NCBI GenBank assembly: GCA_965117035.1
Contig: OZ220748.1
Span: forward strand, 310,001-374,000
Direction: 5' to 3'
DNA: 64,000 nucleotides
DNA from: CAZENU01 sp965117035
GTDB lineage: Bacteria > Chloroflexota > Dehalococcoidia > Lucifugimonadales > CAZENU01
Shown: positions 24,444-33,931 of the stretch, one piece after another
Layout of the letters: every line of letters begins with the position of its first letter
How positions within the stretch are numbered: position 1 is the stretch's first letter
Program-made: the position numbers and the translations under genes
Notes under the pieces: generated by a model
What the model was told of the DNA's origin: nothing
What the model saw: the letters and a program-made list of their open reading frames with translations, nothing else
Databases searched by the model: none

Positions 24444-26771
24444 GTGACGCTGACCAGGAGACACCTCGAACAGGCCGTCCCTGATCTCTCCGGCTCCGTC
24501 ACCGTCGACGGACTGGAGGGCGCGGTGGAAATCTACCGCGACTCCCACGGCATTCCCCACGTCAGGGCCGGCTCGGTCCACGACGCCTTCTTCGGGCAGG
24601 CGTTCGCCGCCGCGCAGGACCGGCTGTGGCACATGCAGCACGACCGGCTGCTGGCCCACGGCAGGTGGGCCGAGTACGCGGGGCCCGACGCCCTGGAGCA
24701 GGACGTGCAGATGCGGCGGTTCCAGATCGGCCCGTCGGTCCGTCTCGACCACGAGCACCTGGACGACGAGACGCGGGCGATGCTGGAGTCCTACGCGGCC
24801 GGCGTCAACGCCTTTATCGAGTCGGGCCCGCTGCCCGCCGAGTTCGCGCTGGTCGACGCAACGCCGGACAGATGGGAGCCGTGGGACTGCCTGGCCGTTT
24901 TCAAGGGGCGGCACATCCTGATGGGGGTCTTCGAGGCGAAGCTGTGGCGCGCGAAGCTGCTCGCGGAGCTCGGCCCGGAGAAGACGGCCGAGCTGCTGCC
25001 GGGCCACCGCGGCGACCTGCTCATCGTGCCCCCGGCCGCCGAGTACGACGCCGCCGGATACGATCCACTGCCTTACCTGACCGACCTCGAAAGCGCCATC
25101 GGAGCGATGCGCGAGACCGACTCGGGCAGCAACAACTGGGCGCTGTCGGGATCGAGGACGGCCTCGGGCAAACCGCTGATGGCCGGCGACCCGCACAGGG
25201 GACTCGATACGCCCAACGTCTACTACCAGAACCATATCGCCTGCCCCGAGTTCGACGCGGTCGGCCTGTCCTTCCCGGGCTTTCCGGCCTTCCCGCACTT
25301 CGGACACAACGCCAGCGTCGCCTGGTGCGTCACTCACGCGGTGGCCGACTACCAGGACGTGTACGTCGAGCGGTTCAGGGACGGGCCTCCGCTGCAGTGC
25401 CAGTACGGCGAGGGCTGGGACGACGTAGAGGTCCGGCGCGAGGTGCTGGGCGTCCGCGGCGGCGAGGAAGTGGAGATCGACGTCGTCGTCACGCGCCACG
25501 GCCCGGTCATCGCGGGGGACCCTGAGTCGGGCCACGGCATCTCATTCCGGTACACCTCCACCGACGGCCCAAATCCGACGGCCCAATGCCTCCAGCGCAT
25601 GCTGCGCGCGGGAGGCGTCGACGAGCTGGACGAGGCGCTGCGCGACTGGGTCGACCCCTCCAACAACTTCGTCTCCATAGACGTCCACGGCAACATCCAG
25701 TACCTGAACCGGGGGCGGCTGCCCGTCCGAAGCATGGCGAACGCCTGGCTGCCCGTGCCTGGATGGTCGGACGAGTACGAGTGGCGGGGCTTCGTGCCGT
25801 TCGAGGATATGCTCCGGTCCCGCAACCCGGACACGGGATACATCGTCACCGCCAACAACAAGATCGCCGGCGACGACTACCCGCACTACATCAGCCTCTA
25901 CTACGGCTCCGACGACCGCGCGCGCCGCATCCTGGGCAAGGTTCGGGACCTCACGGGCGCGACCGTGGAGGACATGGCGGACGTGCACCGGGATATCGTG
26001 TCGATCCCCGCACGCGCGTACGCGCCGCTGCTGAGTGAGATCGAGCCGCAAGACGCGACGGCGCGGCGCGCGGTTCGGCATCTCGCCGGCTGGGACGGCT
26101 CGATGCACAGGGACCTGGTCGCGCCCTCGGTCTACAGCGCGTTCCGGCGCGAGTTCGACCGGAGGGTCATAGGCGGGCTGCTGGGCCCGCTGGCCGACGA
26201 GGCGTTCGACGCCGCCGGCCGAGGCGCGCCCCGGCAGGTCGGTCACCTCAGCACGTTGCTCGCGACCCACGCGGCCACGGGCGACACGTCGATGCTGCCC
26301 GACGGCGCCGACTGGACGGCCGTGGCGGCTGAGGCGCTGGACGCCGGGGTCGCGTATCTCCGCGGCCGCCTCGGCGACGACGTCGACTCGTGGAAGTGGG
26401 CGAGGATTCACGCCACCGTGCCGAAACACCTGCTGTCGGCCTCGTTCCCCGACTTCGCCGAGCTGCTGGACCCGCCGCCGACGCCGATGAGCGGGGACGG
26501 CAACACGCCGCACTCCGCCTCCTTCGGCATGGGCGACCCGTTCACCGTGACTGGCACGTCCGTCGCCCGGTATGTCTTCGACGCGGCCGACTGGGACAAC
26601 TCACGCTGGGTCACCCCGCTGGGCGCGTCGGGCCATCCCGGCAGCCCTCACTACGCCGACCAGAGGCCGGTCTGGGCGGTCGACGACGTGGTCCCGATGC
26701 TCTACACGTGGCCGGCCATCGAGGCCGCCGCCGAGACGAAGCAGGTCCTGACGCCACGAAGCGGGGAGTAA
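24444..26771 (+). CDS. Penicillin acylase family Ntn hydrolase
   Basis: This 775-residue protein belongs to the penicillin amidase/N-acyl amidohydrolase family: VEIYRDSHGIPHVRAGSVHDAFFGQAFAAAQDRLWHM at the N-terminus (future alpha chain). The processing site is DSGS|NNWALSG, with predicted catalytic Ser229 becoming the N-terminus of the beta chain, then GDPHRGLDTPNVYYQNH. Near the C-terminus GGDG-type MSGDGNTPHSASF supports the fold. The reaction is hydrolysis of an amide, such as acylated amines, lactones or beta-lactam side chains. No clear signal peptide is seen, unusual for this usually exported family. The GTG start has GGAGGAG upstream. Confidence 0.88.
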   Translation: MTLTRRHLEQAVPDLSGSVTVDGLEGAVEIYRDSHGIPHVRAGSVHDAFFGQAFAAAQDRLWHMQHDRLLAHGRWAEYAGPDALEQDVQMRRFQIGPSVRLDHEHLDDETRAMLESYAAGVNAFIESGPLPAEFALVDATPDRWEPWDCLAVFKGRHILMGVFEAKLWRAKLLAELGPEKTAELLPGHRGDLLIVPPAAEYDAAGYDPLPYLTDLESAIGAMRETDSGSNNWALSGSRTASGKPLMAGDPHRGLDTPNVYYQNHIACPEFDAVGLSFPGFPAFPHFGHNASVAWCVTHAVADYQDVYVERFRDGPPLQCQYGEGWDDVEVRREVLGVRGGEEVEIDVVVTRHGPVIAGDPESGHGISFRYTSTDGPNPTAQCLQRMLRAGGVDELDEALRDWVDPSNNFVSIDVHGNIQYLNRGRLPVRSMANAWLPVPGWSDEYEWRGFVPFEDMLRSRNPDTGYIVTANNKIAGDDYPHYISLYYGSDDRARRILGKVRDLTGATVEDMADVHRDIVSIPARAYAPLLSEIEPQDATARRAVRHLAGWDGSMHRDLVAPSVYSAFRREFDRRVIGGLLGPLADEAFDAAGRGAPRQVGHLSTLLATHAATGDTSMLPDGADWTAVAAEALDAGVAYLRGRLGDDVDSWKWARIHATVPKHLLSASFPDFAELLDPPPTPMSGDGNTPHSASFGMGDPFTVTGTSVARYVFDAADWDNSRWVTPLGASGHPGSPHYADQRPVWAVDDVVPMLYTWPAIEAAAETKQVLTPRSGE

Positions 26772-26776
26772 GCCCT

Positions 26777-28279
26777 GTGAGAGACGCAGCCATACACGTC
26801 GCCCGGCAGAAGCAGCTCTTTATCGACGACCGGTTCGTCGCCAACAGCGCCGGCGTCGACCTCGTCATGAATCCGGCGCGGGTGCGGGACGAGCCGGTGC
26901 TCGTCGCGGACCGGCCGTGGGAGGCGAGCGTCGCCGCCTACAACACCATCATCGAGGATGGCGGCCGCTACCGGATGTGGTACGACTTCATCCCGCCGGA
27001 GGGCGACCCCTCCGGGATCACCCGCGGCGTCGCCTACGCCGAGTCGGCCGACGGGATCCGGTGGGAGAAGCCTGAGATCGGCCTGGTCGAGATGGCCGGA
27101 TCGAAGGCGAACAACGTGGTCATCCCCAGGCTGCCCGACGCGCCGCGCGGCGAGACGGAAGGCGGTACCGTCCTGCTCGACCCGAACCCCGAGTGCCGTC
27201 CGGGCGAGCGCTACAAGTTCTGGACCAAGATCCGAGCCATCCCCGAGGAGGACGTGGCGCGCGGCATGGTCGGCCAGTTCTGGGAGATGTACTCCGACGA
27301 CGGCATCTACTGGAACGTCTACCCGAAGGACACCGAGTTCGTGCCGTGCGATACCCAGAACGTGCCGCTCTGGGACGACCGGCTCGGCAGGTATGTCGGC
27401 TACGGCCGCACTCGCAACCAGATGAACGGCTTCCGCGTCCGGGGCGTAGGCCGCACCGAGTCGGAGGACTTCCGGACGTGGACTGACATGGTGGAGGTGT
27501 TCCGCGCCGACGACGAGGACTGGCGCTGGATGCCCCGCGAGGAGTGGCGCGGACGGCTCGGGGGCTACGTCGACGTCTACACCAACGCGGCAATGAAGTA
27601 CCCGTACGCGCAGGACGTCTACCTCATGCTGCCGACCTTCCTGTACCACTGGGAGAGCATCGCGGTCGTCGAGGCGGAGGGCGACGAGGCCGGCGACATG
27701 CACGTCAACTTCCCGGACACCGGGGACGTGCGGCTCGTCACCAGCCGGGACGGTGTCTCGTGGACGCAGGCGCCCGGCCGGCGGCCGTTCCTGCCGATCG
27801 GCCTCGCGGGCACGCCGAGCTCGAGGCAGGTCTACGCCGCGCCGGGCGTCGTCCGCGTCGGCGACACGCTTCGGCACTACTTCTACGCCACCAACGCCAA
27901 CCACTCGGGCCAGGTCGATTCCGGAGAGCGCGACGCTGGCGTCTTCATGGCCGAGTCGCGGCTGGACGGATTCGTGTCCGCGGACACGCCCTACGACGGC
28001 GGGTGGCTGCTGACGCCGTCCATCGTCTTCGAGGGCGGCACTCTCGAGCTGAACGTCGACACCGGCGCCGGGGGCCTCGCGAGCGTCGAGATAGTGGACA
28101 CGGACGGCTACCCGATAGATGGCTTCACGAAGGAGGACTGCCGTACGCTGAACGGCAACTCCGTGCGCATGCCCGTCCAATTCGAGGGCGGCGCCGACCT
28201 GGGCTCGCTCGCGGGCAAGCCGGTGCGGCTCAGGATCGAGACCTTCGGGACGAAGCTCTACGCCTTCCAGTTCTCGTAG
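26777..28279 (+). CDS. Glycosidase-like beta-propeller protein (GH43/GH32-type fold)
   Basis: This is a 500-residue protein. It starts with RQKQLFIDDRFV, then a chain of blade-like repeats: YRMWYDFIPPEGD, AYAESADGIRWEKPEIGLV, YSDDGIYWNV, YVGYGRTRNQ, LVTSRDGVSWTQAP. This resembles the five-bladed propeller of arabinanase/sucrase families and the hypothetical family whose members begin LFLDDxxI. A C-terminal beta domain has LELNVDTGAGGLASVEIVD. A paralogue is at 45.6 kb. Catalytic acids are not assignable by eye. The GTG at 26777 lies 5 bases after the acylase stop, so the two are co-transcribed. Confidence 0.75.
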   Translation: MRDAAIHVARQKQLFIDDRFVANSAGVDLVMNPARVRDEPVLVADRPWEASVAAYNTIIEDGGRYRMWYDFIPPEGDPSGITRGVAYAESADGIRWEKPEIGLVEMAGSKANNVVIPRLPDAPRGETEGGTVLLDPNPECRPGERYKFWTKIRAIPEEDVARGMVGQFWEMYSDDGIYWNVYPKDTEFVPCDTQNVPLWDDRLGRYVGYGRTRNQMNGFRVRGVGRTESEDFRTWTDMVEVFRADDEDWRWMPREEWRGRLGGYVDVYTNAAMKYPYAQDVYLMLPTFLYHWESIAVVEAEGDEAGDMHVNFPDTGDVRLVTSRDGVSWTQAPGRRPFLPIGLAGTPSSRQVYAAPGVVRVGDTLRHYFYATNANHSGQVDSGERDAGVFMAESRLDGFVSADTPYDGGWLLTPSIVFEGGTLELNVDTGAGGLASVEIVDTDGYPIDGFTKEDCRTLNGNSVRMPVQFEGGADLGSLAGKPVRLRIETFGTKLYAFQFS

Positions 28280-28327
28280 CTCCCGATGCGATATACTCGC
28301 GCCGGAGACGGGGCTTGCCCCGTCGTT

Positions 28328-28392
28328 CCCGGCCGTTACTCGTCTTTCCCGCGCAGGCGGGAACCCATCCCCACCTTCGCGGGATAGACGAC
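28328..28392. repeat. REP-type palindrome copy
   Basis: TTTCCCGCGCAGGCGGGAA is followed by CCCATCCCCACCTTCGCGGG, matching the cluster at 24.3-24.4 kb. Confidence 0.7.
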
Positions 28393-28428
28393 CATGGGGG
28401 CGGTCTCGGCGCGAGAGGGAGGTGGCGT

Positions 28429-29265
28429 GTGAGCGGAATCTGGCCCGGCGATACCCGGTGCGCCGTCGTGCTGACGTTCGATATCGATGGCGTGGCCGGC
28501 GCCATCAACGTCGAACCCGAGTCGGTCAACCGCCCCGGTCTGCTGTCTGTGCGGGAGTACGGCCCCAGCGTCGGCGTCCCGCGCATCCTCGACATGCTGG
28601 ACGAGCTCGACGTCTCCGCTACCTTCTTCATCCCCGGCTACGTAGCCGAAACGCACGAGGAGATGATCCGCGAGATCGTACGCCGGGGCCACGAGACGGC
28701 CCACCACGGATACATGCACGAGCCGCCCGCCACGCTCTCCAGGGGGGAGGAGATCGACGTGCTCGACCGCGGCTCCGATATCCTCGAGCGCCTGGCCGGA
28801 CGACGTCCGGCCGGATACCGCGCCCCGGCTGCCGAGCTGAGCGTGCACACGCTCGGGCTGCTCGTCGAGCGCGGGTTCGCGTACGACTCCAGCCTGATGG
28901 GCAACGACGTGCCCTACGTGCTGGACGTCGGCGACAGGACGATCGTGGAGGTCCCGACGCACTGGGAGCTGAATGACGTCTCCTACTTCAACTACGCGCC
29001 GCAGCTGGGCATCCGGCAGTACATGGCCACGCCGGAGCACGTCCACAGCACCTGGTCGTCGGCCTTCGAGGGCGCGTACCACTATGGCCGCAGCCTCGTG
29101 CTCATGATGCACCCGTACGTCATGGGACGCCCCGGCCGGCTGCGAATGCTCGCCCGGCTTATACGCGAGATGAAGAGCTACCCCGGCGTCACCTTCATGA
29201 GAGCAGTCGACGCCGCGCGGGTGGTCGCCCCCGGAATGAGCGGCGCCCCCGAGTCAACGACATGA
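28429..29265 (+). CDS. Polysaccharide deacetylase family protein (PuuE/PgdA-like)
   Basis: This 278-residue NodB-fold protein has motif 1 VVLTFDIDG (catalytic and metal Asp), motif 2 GHETAHHGYMHE with the metal His pair, motif 3 GYRAPAAELS, and a late LMMHPYVMG His. The cytoplasmic PuuE/HpPgdA group includes allantoinase-like and peptidoglycan deacetylase-like enzymes acting on amide bonds. With the neighbouring acylase and propeller protein, a role in breaking down an amide- or sugar-containing compound is plausible. The GTG start has GGGAGG upstream. Confidence 0.85.
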   Translation: MSGIWPGDTRCAVVLTFDIDGVAGAINVEPESVNRPGLLSVREYGPSVGVPRILDMLDELDVSATFFIPGYVAETHEEMIREIVRRGHETAHHGYMHEPPATLSRGEEIDVLDRGSDILERLAGRRPAGYRAPAAELSVHTLGLLVERGFAYDSSLMGNDVPYVLDVGDRTIVEVPTHWELNDVSYFNYAPQLGIRQYMATPEHVHSTWSSAFEGAYHYGRSLVLMMHPYVMGRPGRLRMLARLIREMKSYPGVTFMRAVDAARVVAPGMSGAPESTT

Positions 29266-29294
29266 GCACGGACACGATAGAACAGGAGCATTGG

Positions 29295-30038
29295 ATGAGA
29301 GCACTTCAACGAGCAATCGTCCTGGTGGCCGTCGCGTCCCTTGCGGTCCTGGCGATGGCCTGTTCGAGCGATGGCGAGGAGTCGGCTGCGCCGGCCGCCG
29401 CCCAGGCCGATCCCGTCGAGCAGGGAGGAGGCGAGCCCTCCGCCGCCCAGGACGTTGCCGCGACGATCACCTTCACGAGCCCCGTGTTCAACGAGAAGCG
29501 CCGCATCCCGGTAAAGCACACCTGCGCCGATGAGCGCCCGCCCCCCGCTGGCGTCACCGTCGCTCCCGGCAAGGCGGGCGACGACATCTCGCCGCCCCTG
29601 GAGTGGACCGACGTTCCCGAGGGCGCCGCGTCGCTCGCTCTCATCGTCGACAGCGAGGAGGCGGCCGGCCCCTGGACGCACTGGGTCGTCTGGAACATCC
29701 CGGCCGGATCGACCGGACTGGACGAGGGCGTCGCGTCCGACGGAGAGCTGCCCGACGGCTCGCGGCAGGGCGTCAACAGCAAGGGCGAGGTCGGCTACCT
29801 CGGTCCCTGCCCGCCGCCCTTCGCGATCATAGACGCCAGCGCCGGCGGAGACATGGTTCGCAGCAAGACCGGCTCCGTCTCGACGTACTACTTCAAGCTG
29901 TACGCCCTGGACGCCACGCTCGATCTCGCCCCAGGCGCCACCAAGGAAGACCTGCTCGCCGCCATGGACGGCCACGTCCTCGCCACAGGCGAGCTAGAGG
30001 GCGAACGCGTCGGCCGAAAAATCCTCAAGCACCAGTGA
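29295..30038 (+). CDS. PEBP family lipoprotein, copy 6
   Basis: This 247-residue lipoprotein has lipobox VLAMAC|SS. The PEBP domain reads NEKRRIPVKHTCADE, SPPLEWTDVPEGAASLALIVDSEEAAG, THWVVWNIPAGSTG and YLGPCPPPFA, with YYFKLYALDATLDL near the end. The DPDxP pocket motif is replaced by DSEEAAG. ATG 29295 has AGGAG upstream; an ATG at 29262 overlapping the deacetylase stop is also possible. Unlike the tandem copies it stands alone at the end of the acylase cluster. Confidence 0.87.
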   Translation: MRALQRAIVLVAVASLAVLAMACSSDGEESAAPAAAQADPVEQGGGEPSAAQDVAATITFTSPVFNEKRRIPVKHTCADERPPPAGVTVAPGKAGDDISPPLEWTDVPEGAASLALIVDSEEAAGPWTHWVVWNIPAGSTGLDEGVASDGELPDGSRQGVNSKGEVGYLGPCPPPFAIIDASAGGDMVRSKTGSVSTYYFKLYALDATLDLAPGATKEDLLAAMDGHVLATGELEGERVGRKILKHQ

Positions 30039-30092
30039 GCGCTCTCTTGGGGTGGTAGCTCCCCGGCGCAGGCGCCCGTGGGACACAACGGA

Positions 30093-30124
30093 AAGAGGCT
30101 CCAGGATCACTCCTGGAGCCTCTT
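30093..30124. terminator. Perfect 14-bp hairpin terminator between convergent genes
   Basis: AAGAGGCTCCAGGA (30093-30106) pairs exactly with TCCTGGAGCCTCTT (30111-30124) around a TCAC loop. It separates convergent PEBP copy 6 and the substrate-binding protein gene and can act in both directions. Confidence 0.8.
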
Positions 30125-30151
30125 CTCATGCCTGAGGTGTCTTCGGGGGCT

Positions 30152-32005
30152 CTAGTGCTTTTCTACGTACATGTCGTAGAACGGCGCCAGGCCGTAGAGG
30201 TGGCTGTAGAAGCCCTTCACCCACGGCTGTATCGCCCACCGCCGGATCAGGTCCCAGTGATACGGGAGAATGTAGACCTGGTCCATGTAGTGCTCCTCGG
30301 TGGCGTTCAGGGCCGCGCACCGGTCTGGATGACCGATGGGCAGCGACCTGGCGTAGGCCGCCAGGGCGTCCAGCTGCGCGAACTCGTTCGGGTTGCCGGT
30401 CTCCTGCAGCACGTAGCTGTCTCTCGAAACAAAGATGTCCTGGACCGTCAGCTCGTCGGGGAAGGTGGCGCCGCCGCTGGCCCGGCGGAACTGAGAGTCG
30501 TCACGTCGCGGCATGCCACTCTCACGCTTGAGAATGTCGAGCTCCACGTCCAGGTTGTCCTTCCAGTACTCCCTCATGGCCACGGTCATGCTGATGATCT
30601 CGGACCTTCCCAGGTCGATCTTGAGAACGCCGACGTTGGCGGCACTGCCGTAGGTGGATTCGGCAAGGTACTGCCGCGCCAGGTCGGGATCGTACGTGTG
30701 ACCCGTGGCGACGGGGTTTCCGCAGGGCAGGGTCGGCGATATGTACCCCGTTGCCTTCTTGGTGAGCGGGCCCATTACCGCCGATATGATGGTCTGCATG
30801 TCCGCGCCCTGGGCCAGGGACTTACGGACGAACAGGTCCTCGAGCGGCGCCCTGTCGAGCAGGGGAATCGAGAACCAGACGCCCGCGTTGCCGATCGGCC
30901 TCAGCTTGTCGTGGAAGTAGTGGTACGGATCGACTGCCGCCGCGGCCCACGTCGGTTCGTCCACGAACGTGTAGATGTCCGCCTCGCCGTTCTCGAACAT
31001 GATCGTCTTGACCTGCGAGTCCGGTATGCGCGGCATGTGGACCCTGTCGATGATGCTCTCGGGGCCCCACCATTGGCCGCCTGCCAGCCCTACTCTGGTC
31101 AGCACCGTAGTGTCCGTGTCGGGGTCCTGCTGCAACATGTACGGACCCGCGGCAATGGGGGCGCGCCACCACTCCTCATCGGCCAGCACCTGCTCGAGCT
31201 TCGATATGCCCGTGTTCCAGGCGATCAGGTGCGTCGACCAGGTGGCCAGCGGCGCGGTCAAGGTGATCTGGAGAGTGTGGTCGTCGATGACGACCAGCCC
31301 CTCCGCCTTGGTCACGTCTCCTGCCTTCAACTCTTCCCATCCCTTGATCTCGCTGATGTACCGGGATGCGCCGCCCCACGCGACGATGTTCTCCGGCTTG
31401 GCGCCGTGCTCCCAGTAGGCCTTGAAGTCCGCCGCCGTGAGCGGCGTTCCGTCCTGGAACACCGCGTCCTCGCGCAGCTTGTAGGTCCATACCGTAAAGT
31501 CGTCGTTGGACTCCCAGGCGGTGGCGATCCACGGGATCAGCTGGTTGTCGGGGTCGAGGCCGAGCATGGTCCCGTAGACGGCCTTTCCGAAGAATGAGTT
31601 GCTGCCGCCGTCGCGCCAGGGGACCCTGCCGTAGCCCGCTCCGCCCCACGGCCCGACCATGGTGATCTCCTGCTCGTCGTGCAGGTTCAACACCACCCCG
31701 GTGGGCCCGGTCCTGGTCTCGATTCTCTTCGTTGGTCCGGCGGGCCCCGCCTCAGGGGCCTGCGGTGCCTGGGGATCGGCGGCTGCCTGGGCCGGCGCCG
31801 GCTGGGCCGGGTCCGCGGCAGCCCTGGCCGCACCGGGACCTTGCCCGGCTGGGGCCTGCGGCGCCTCGGGGTCGGCGGCCGCCTGCGGCGCATCCGGGGC
31901 TTCCGGCTCCACCGCCTGCTCCGCACACGCCACGGCCGCCACCAGCGTGATCGACAAGATGGCTACCAATACAAGAACGTTCGACCTCAGTGCTCCGGCC
32001 AGCAT
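30152..32005 (-). CDS. ABC transporter substrate-binding lipoprotein, family 5 (peptide/nickel/opine type)
   Basis: This is a 617-residue lipoprotein. After a hydrophobic signal the lipobox is LVAAVAC, then about 60 residues of Ala/Pro/Gln/Asp repeats (APQAAADPEAPQ). The SBP_bac_5 domain follows, with LDPDNQLIPWIATAWESNDDFTVWTYKLREDAVFQDGTPLTAADFKAYWEH, the family signature. Such proteins capture oligopeptides, opines or other solutes for a permease. No permease or ATPase of that type is adjacent, so it is an orphan here. The ATG follows GAGGAGG. Confidence 0.9.
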   Translation of the reverse strand: MLAGALRSNVLVLVAILSITLVAAVACAEQAVEPEAPDAPQAAADPEAPQAPAGQGPGAARAAADPAQPAPAQAAADPQAPQAPEAGPAGPTKRIETRTGPTGVVLNLHDEQEITMVGPWGGAGYGRVPWRDGGSNSFFGKAVYGTMLGLDPDNQLIPWIATAWESNDDFTVWTYKLREDAVFQDGTPLTAADFKAYWEHGAKPENIVAWGGASRYISEIKGWEELKAGDVTKAEGLVVIDDHTLQITLTAPLATWSTHLIAWNTGISKLEQVLADEEWWRAPIAAGPYMLQQDPDTDTTVLTRVGLAGGQWWGPESIIDRVHMPRIPDSQVKTIMFENGEADIYTFVDEPTWAAAAVDPYHYFHDKLRPIGNAGVWFSIPLLDRAPLEDLFVRKSLAQGADMQTIISAVMGPLTKKATGYISPTLPCGNPVATGHTYDPDLARQYLAESTYGSAANVGVLKIDLGRSEIISMTVAMREYWKDNLDVELDILKRESGMPRRDDSQFRRASGGATFPDELTVQDIFVSRDSYVLQETGNPNEFAQLDALAAYARSLPIGHPDRCAALNATEEHYMDQVYILPYHWDLIRRWAIQPWVKGFYSHLYGLAPFYDMYVEKH

Positions 32006-32052
32006 GACTACCTCCTCGCACTCCTCACTCGCAGATCGGCCGTCAGGGCGCC

Positions 32053-32081
32053 ATTATCCTGCGTGTGTATCGTCGCGTCAA
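32053..32081 (-). promoter_or_regulatory. Promoter of the substrate-binding protein gene
   Basis: Minus strand: -35 TTGACG (32081-32076), spacer of 17, -10 GATAAT (32058-32053). The start codon is 48 bases downstream of the -10. Confidence 0.6.
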
Positions 32082-32319
32082 TACCCACGTCACGTCAATC
32101 CATCTCTCGCGAAAGCAGAGCGACGAACTCGGCTGCGCACACGCAGTGCTGCGACGAAAGCCGAAACACGGCCCCTCCAACTACACGGCCGGCGGATTGA
32201 GGGACTCTGGCCTTCAGACTCCAGTTAGAGTGGGGAAGCCAGGTTGGCGAGGGAGCCCAGCGCGCGGTTTCAGAGTCAGGCCCTTCGCGGTGCCGTGGGA
32301 CGAGGGTGGCCGCCGGGCG

Positions 32320-33048
32320 TCAGTTCGTGAGCTTGTCCTTGGACACGTGTTCGCCCACCAGCTCGCCGCCGGCCAGGATGTGCCCGTCCATGGCACGCAG
32401 CAGGTCCCACTTCGTGGCCTCGGGCCCCAGATCGATCTGGGTGTCCAGGGCGTACAGCCTGAACCGGTAGTGCTTGACGGCCGACACCTGAGAGGCCTTG
32501 TCGCCTCCCCACCCGGCGCGGAAGGGCGGCGGACACGGTCCCGACCAACCGAGCTCTTGGTCGCTGTTGGTACCCTGCCTCGCTGCGGGGCCGATCGACG
32601 GCGCCTCCGGGGTGTTGGGGACGGCCTCGGGAAGCCCCCTGGCGTCCGGCGGGATGCCCCACAGCACCCAGTGCACCCACCTGGCGCCGGGGAACTGGTC
32701 GCCGTCCACCACGAGCGCGAGCGATACCGTGCCATCGGGAACGTCGCCCCAGGTTATGGGGACCGATACGTCCTCCTCTGTGCAGCTGTACTGTCTCGGG
32801 ATGCGCCGTTCCTCGTTGAACTTCGAGCTGGTGACGGCGATGCCCAGATCGAACTGCTGGGCCAGCTTGTATTCCTCGACCGGCGCGGCACCAGCCTCGG
32901 CCTCGACCGCTGCCCCGGCGGCGGCGCCGTTGTCGGCAGTGGCCTCCGGCACGGCTACACCGTCGTCGTCACTGGAGCACCCGAGCGCCAAAGTCGCCAC
33001 AAGCGCTGTCGCAACGAGCACGATCTCGATGGACCGAAGGTGATGCAT
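32320..33048 (-). CDS. PEBP family lipoprotein, copy 7
   Basis: This 242-residue lipoprotein begins MHHLRSIEIVLVATALVATLALGC|SS. The PEBP domain: NEERRIPRQYSCTEED, VPITWGDVPDGTVSLALVVDGDQFPG, VHWVLWGIPPDARG and WSGPCPPP. This subgroup (7-9) has lost the DPDxP motif and instead has D-x-DQFPGAR. The MHHLRS start at 33048 with AAGGA upstream is preferred over an upstream frame opening. The gap of 270 bases downstream to the substrate-binding protein holds only that gene's promoter. Confidence 0.88.
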   Translation of the reverse strand: MHHLRSIEIVLVATALVATLALGCSSDDDGVAVPEATADNGAAAGAAVEAEAGAAPVEEYKLAQQFDLGIAVTSSKFNEERRIPRQYSCTEEDVSVPITWGDVPDGTVSLALVVDGDQFPGARWVHWVLWGIPPDARGLPEAVPNTPEAPSIGPAARQGTNSDQELGWSGPCPPPFRAGWGGDKASQVSAVKHYRFRLYALDTQIDLGPEATKWDLLRAMDGHILAGGELVGEHVSKDKLTN

Positions 33049-33083
33049 CCGTCGTCCTTCTCTGATCACGTTGCGGTGGCCAG

Positions 33084-33089
33084 ATTATA
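33084..33089 (-). promoter_or_regulatory. -10 element of PEBP copy 7
   Basis: TATAAT on the minus strand, preceded by TG, 36 bases before the start codon. The leader (CAACGTGATC...GGACG) is conserved in front of copies 8 and 9, showing that promoters were duplicated with the genes; copy 8 has a weaker CATGAT at the same place. Confidence 0.55.
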
Positions 33090-33128
33090 CAGCAGGCCGC
33101 GGCTGGGCGGGACGCTCCAAGTGCACCG

Positions 33129-33851
33129 CTAGTTCGGGAGCCAGCGGCGCTCCTTGGACACGTGCTCGCCGACCAGCTCGCCCCCGGCCAGGACGTGGCC
33201 GTCTATTGCCCGCAGCAGGTCCCCTTTCGTGGCCTCGGGGCCCAGATCGATGTCGATGTCCAGGGCGTAAAGGTTGAACGAGTAGCGCTTGACGGCATCT
33301 CTCCCACCCGCGCTCTGGTAGAGAAGGACGGGCGGCGGGCACGGTCCCGACCACCCGACCGTGTCGTCGCTGTTCGTCCCCTGCCTCGCTCCCGGACCGA
33401 TCGACGGCGCCTCGGCGGTGTTGGGGACGGCCTCGGGAAGCCCCCGGGAGTCGGGAGGGATGCCCCACAGCACCCAGTGCACCCACCTGGCGCCGGGCAG
33501 CTGGTTGCTGTCCACCACCAGCGCAATGGATACCGTGCCTTCGGGGACCTCGCCCCAGGTTATCGGGACCGATACGTTCTCCTCGGTGCAGCTATACTTT
33601 CTCGGGATGCGCCGCTCTTCGCTGAACTCGGAGCTGGTGACGGCGATGCTCAGATCGAACTGCTGGGCCAGCGCGTATTCCACGGCTGCCGCAGCATCGG
33701 GATCGGCAACAGCCTCTGCGCCGCCGGCGCCGTTATCGGCGGCGGCCTCCGGTCCGGCTATACCGTCGTCGCCACTGGAGCACCCGAGTGCCAGAGTCGC
33801 CACGAGCGCTATCGCAACAAGCACGACCTCGATGGACCGAAGGTGGTGCAT
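33129..33851 (-). CDS. PEBP family lipoprotein, copy 8
   Basis: This 240-residue lipoprotein (MHHLRSIEVVLVAIALVATLALGC|SS) is very similar to copies 7 and 9. The domain: SEERRIPRKYSCTEEN, VPITWGEVPEGTVSIALVVDSNQLPG, VHWVLWGIPPDSRG and WSGPCPPPVLLYQ. It ends SKERRWLPN. The upstream -10 is degenerate (CATGAT), so it may be less expressed or depend on copy 9 read-through. Confidence 0.88.
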   Translation of the reverse strand: MHHLRSIEVVLVAIALVATLALGCSSGDDGIAGPEAAADNGAGGAEAVADPDAAAAVEYALAQQFDLSIAVTSSEFSEERRIPRKYSCTEENVSVPITWGEVPEGTVSIALVVDSNQLPGARWVHWVLWGIPPDSRGLPEAVPNTAEAPSIGPGARQGTNSDDTVGWSGPCPPPVLLYQSAGGRDAVKRYSFNLYALDIDIDLGPEATKGDLLRAIDGHVLAGGELVGEHVSKERRWLPN

Positions 33852-33931
33852 CCGGCGTCCTTCTCTCATCGCGTTGCGGTGGCCCGATCATGCGGCGGGC
33901 CGCGGCTGAACGCGACGCTCCAATTGCACTG

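Noticed and set aside
23001..25535. An 844-codon open frame on the minus strand
   Set aside because: It lies opposite the oxidoreductase and the acylase genes, has Arg/Asp/Val-rich composition typical of antisense shadows in GC-rich DNA, and has no recognisable domain.
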